Part shown: positions 62,444 to 64,000 of the stretch, in pieces
How the letters are laid out: every line of letters starts with the position of its first letter
Position numbering within the stretch: the stretch's first letter is position 1
Source: Roseovarius sp. A-2
GTDB taxonomy: Bacteria > Pseudomonadota > Alphaproteobacteria > Rhodobacterales > Rhodobacteraceae
NCBI RefSeq assembly: GCF_002072155.1
Contig: NZ_BDIY01000006.1
Coordinates: 117,929-181,928 of the forward strand
Length of the DNA stretch: 64,000 bases
Direction: 5' to 3'
The notes under the pieces: model-generated
The model's database searches: none
The model's input: only the letters and a program-made list of their open reading frames with translations
Told to the model about the DNA's origin: nothing
Position numbers and translations under genes: made by a program

Positions 62444-63535
62444 TCACTCTTTGAACCGCCGCATCTGCGCTGTTCGAGACATCGCCTTCTGGTTCGCCTC
62501 TTTTCGGTACTTTGCGACCGTTTCAAGGCTCTGGCCCGTCACAGCCTGGATTTCTGCATCCGTGCACCCGGCTTCGGCAAGTTCAACGCACGCGCGCTTC
62601 CGGAGGCCGTGGAGACTGTAGCGTTTTGCGTCATCGTCGTGTTCTGCGGCGATTTCTGCAAGAGTGTCGCGCCACGCACGAAATGACTTTTCTACAACGT
62701 CATAGGAACGCGGCGCTTTCTCCGATTTTGCAAGCACATGCCTCGGCCCTTTCTCCAGGTTCTCGACCAACGTTCTCAGACGGCAAGGGCAATAGATGTC
62801 GAATGTCTCATTACCCTTTTCATCTGTGACGGTAACCCATTCGCCCTTGAATGCGCTTTTGAGCATTTTGATCGACGCAGCAGGCCTCTGTCCGGTCCCA
62901 CGAATCAATTCCCCTGCGATCCGCACGTCGTCGGGCGCGCTGGCGAGCGCCTCGAGCATCCAATCTGGCCAGGTCAAAAACACTCGCTGCGAGCCGTATT
63001 TGTCGACACCATGGGCCGGATTGTCTCCAAGCGGCCATTCCAGCTTGTCTTTTGCATGGTTCCAAAGAATGGAAACGGCCTGCAACATCCAGTCGGCTGC
63101 CCTCGGCGTCGCTGACATAGCGTTGTGTTTTTTCCGGATGGCTTTCTTGGTGGTCGAAGACATCGGCTTGTCGGCGTTCTTTTCGAGAATCTTTTCGAAT
63201 TCGCGATTGTACGACTTCTTGGTGCCAGCCGAGAGCTTCTTCTGGATGGGGGCATCACTACGCCACTCGCGGATGCATTCAGCCCAAGTGTGCTTGGATG
63301 GTTTCCGTTGTGCCGGGTGTCGACCCGCTTCTGCCGCCCAGTATTCATCATCAAGCTTTCGAGGATCACCCTGCCAATCGAGCTTGATGCTACGTTCTTT
63401 TCTCTTGCCGGACCTATCTGTCCAAGTGACCCGGTGATACGGCTCCCATTCAGACCCGTTCCGGGGCCAGACCCATTTCAAACGCTCGCGCTGGATCCGT
63501 GGCTTTTTTGGTTTGCTTTTATTCGAAATCGTCAT
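62444..63535 (-). CDS. Tyrosine recombinase (site-specific integrase)
   Basis: 363-residue integrase. An N-terminal SAM-like core-binding domain (SKHTWAECIREWRSDAPIQKKLSAGTKKSYNREFEKIL) precedes a catalytic domain with RGTGQRPAASIKML, then HGLRKRACVELAEAGCTDAEIQAVTGQSLETVAKYRK. The HxxR and the Tyr nucleophile (AKYRK) are present; the usual second His position reads Gln (TGQS), a tolerated variant. Its start overlaps the excisionase-like gene by 17 bases. It is oriented toward tRNA-Leu and probably catalyses integration there. Confidence 0.92.
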   Translation of the reverse strand: MTISNKSKPKKPRIQRERLKWVWPRNGSEWEPYHRVTWTDRSGKRKERSIKLDWQGDPRKLDDEYWAAEAGRHPAQRKPSKHTWAECIREWRSDAPIQKKLSAGTKKSYNREFEKILEKNADKPMSSTTKKAIRKKHNAMSATPRAADWMLQAVSILWNHAKDKLEWPLGDNPAHGVDKYGSQRVFLTWPDWMLEALASAPDDVRIAGELIRGTGQRPAASIKMLKSAFKGEWVTVTDEKGNETFDIYCPCRLRTLVENLEKGPRHVLAKSEKAPRSYDVVEKSFRAWRDTLAEIAAEHDDDAKRYSLHGLRKRACVELAEAGCTDAEIQAVTGQSLETVAKYRKEANQKAMSRTAQMRRFKE

Positions 63536-63731
63536 CACCGTCTGGCTTTCGTTTGGTTCCAATGAGGATTGCTTCGAGATCGGCGACACGCCAACGGACC
63601 GCTTCCCCAATCTGACACGGCGGCGGCAGGGCGCCGCGCCCCACCAGTCGCCGGAATTCTGCCTGTGACATGTCGAGCATGGCAGCAGCCGTATTTTCCT
63701 TGACGGCAATGGGTTGTGCGCGAAGAGACAT
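63519..63731 (-). CDS. Excisionase-like small DNA-binding protein
   Basis: 70-residue protein with a MerR/AlpA/Xis-like winged helix: AAMLDMSQAEFRRLVGRGALPPPCQIGEAVRWRVADLEAIL. It overlaps the integrase start by 17 bases, a typical excisionase-integrase pair. GGAGC precedes the ATG at 63731. It likely directs excision or regulates the integrase; it could also be an AlpA-type regulator. The region upstream carries inverted repeats. Confidence 0.82.
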   Translation of the reverse strand: MSLRAQPIAVKENTAAAMLDMSQAEFRRLVGRGALPPPCQIGEAVRWRVADLEAILIGTKRKPDGDDDFE

Positions 63732-63750
63732 CCGGAAGCTCCGATCTTAG

Positions 63751-63800
63751 GAGTTCGGGAAGTCGGTTCATCCTGATTGCCCCGGAAATGAACCGAACTC
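63751..63800. promoter_or_regulatory. Complex inverted repeat upstream of xis-like gene
   Basis: The right arm ATGAACCGAACTC (63788-63800) is complementary to both GAGTTCGG (63751-63758) and GGTTCAT (63765-63771) on the left, as if the left arm were split by an 8-base insertion. It lies between the excisionase-like gene and the divergent region and could be an operator or recombinase binding site. Confidence 0.55.
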
Positions 63801-63807
63801 GAGTAGT

Positions 63808-63828
63808 GGCAGATATCCGATATCTGCC
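63808..63828. promoter_or_regulatory. Perfect 9-bp dyad, probable operator
   Basis: GGCAGATAT-CCG-ATATCTGCC is a perfect inverted repeat with a 3-base centre, in the gap right of the excisionase-like gene. Such a dyad fits a dimeric repressor of an integrated element. No repressor gene is within the window. Confidence 0.6.
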
Positions 63829-63873
63829 GCGTAAAATACTGTTATGTAATTGTTTTATTTTGTCCAAAAAAGT

Positions 63874-64000
63874 GTAACCGCGCCATTGGCACCGCCTGCC
63901 TGACGCTTGGGCAATGATCTAAGATACGTGTTTAACTACGTCGTTAGCGACGTGTCTTATGCGGGGTCTTTGATGCGTGGAGAAGTTCTTGGGTTGGAGC
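63874..64000 (+). mobile_element. Probable left end of an IS66-family element
   Basis: GTAACCGCGCC at 63874 starts like the terminal inverted repeats of IS66-family elements (GTAA). About 99 bases later an ATG opens a frame reading MRGEVLGLE, matching the beginning of IS66 TnpA accessory proteins. AAAAAAGT immediately left could be one copy of an 8-base target duplication. An imperfect palindrome is at 63921-63959. The element is cut by the window end. Confidence 0.5.
63973..64000 (+). CDS. IS66-family TnpA-like protein, first codons
   Basis: Only nine codons are visible, MRGEVLGLE. This is the usual beginning of the small accessory protein (TnpA, helix-turn-helix type) of IS66 elements. The remainder lies outside the window, so the assignment rests on the N-terminus and the upstream GTAA end. 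Confidence 0.45.

Larger units (their letters stand above)
62352..64000. mobile_element. Left part of an element integrated at tRNA-Leu
   Basis: Right of tRNA-Leu the base composition drops (integrase codons such as AAA and TTT are frequent) compared with the flanking chromosome. The segment carries a tyrosine recombinase, an excisionase-like gene and regulatory dyads, with a probable IS66-family end at the window edge. The element continues past 64000, so its cargo is unknown. It could be a prophage or genomic island. Confidence 0.75.

Noticed and set aside
1..64000. CRISPR array, toxin-antitoxin pair, retron, phage structural genes
   Set aside because: Reading the intergenic regions showed no regularly spaced repeats of CRISPR type. 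The 22286 array has three units with unlike stems. The COQ10/RatA-like protein is not accompanied by an antitoxin. No capsid or tail genes are in the short island segment visible.

Overview
The window looks like a core-chromosome segment of a marine-type alphaproteobacterium of the order Rhodobacterales (Roseobacter group, Rhodobacteraceae). The evidence is the high GC content, the fused ispDF gene, the order nifR3-ntrB-ntrC-ntrY-ntrX with trkA-trkH-hfq-hflX further along, the order gmk-gamma carbonic anhydrase-phoR-pstSCAB-phoU-phoB, class II DAHP synthase, and a Moco hydroxylase operon of CoxMSL architecture. Genus cannot be fixed from the sequence alone.

Layout. 1-1831: 3' end of a FAD disulfide oxidoreductase, a membrane sensor kinase and tRNA-Arg(ACG). 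1832-5537: a purine salvage gene (hpt) with an overlapping small membrane protein gene, a COQ10/RatA-like protein, and a leftward ispDF-pgpA-pncC operon. 5699-12925: the nitrogen regulation cluster nifR3-ntrBC-ntrYX. 13002-15059: a leftward block (DoxX-like, LysR, lipoprotein) lying between ntrX and trkA. 15158-19698: trkA-trkH-hfq-hflX. 19712-25353: GlxA-type regulator, aroG (class II), PAS_5 protein, yicC, gmk and gamma-CA. 25360-32594: a complete Pho regulon module with a three-repeat Pho box in front of pstS and a strong hairpin between pstS and pstC. 32599-40348: a glutamate-synthase-like FMN protein and the leftward tamA-tamB outer-membrane assembly pair. 40447-47300: an RND efflux pump pair and a large hybrid kinase, the latter divergent from a LuxR-type response regulator. 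48624-50951: a leftward C1/corrinoid operon (virulence-factor-domain protein, MetF-like, methyl-THF:cobalamin methyltransferase). 51187-53012: ppx/gppA-like and rlmE. 53514-57347: a molybdenum hydroxylase operon ending in a MoaD-like carrier. 57622-61032: a glycosyltransferase and an arginase-ornithine cyclodeaminase pair divergent from an AsnC/Lrp regulator. 61090-62132: dsbB and a YqaA-like membrane protein. 62266-64000: tRNA-Leu(CAA) followed by a lower-GC integrated element (integrase, excisionase-like gene, dyad sites), with what looks like the left end of an IS66-family element at the window edge.

Functional links. The genes are mostly nutrient sensing and housekeeping: nitrogen (NtrBC/NtrYX), phosphate (PhoRB-Pst-PhoU), potassium (TrkAH), C1 and methionine metabolism, and arginine catabolism to proline. 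Both NtrC-type regulators lack the sigma-54 contact motif GAFTGA. The window is largely ordinary. The least explained items are a run of three TGCAA-loop hairpins at an exact 23-nt pitch between aroG and the PAS gene, the integrated element at the right end, and the MoaD-coupled molybdenum hydroxylase of unknown substrate. I saw no CRISPR array, toxin-antitoxin pair or clear new defence system.
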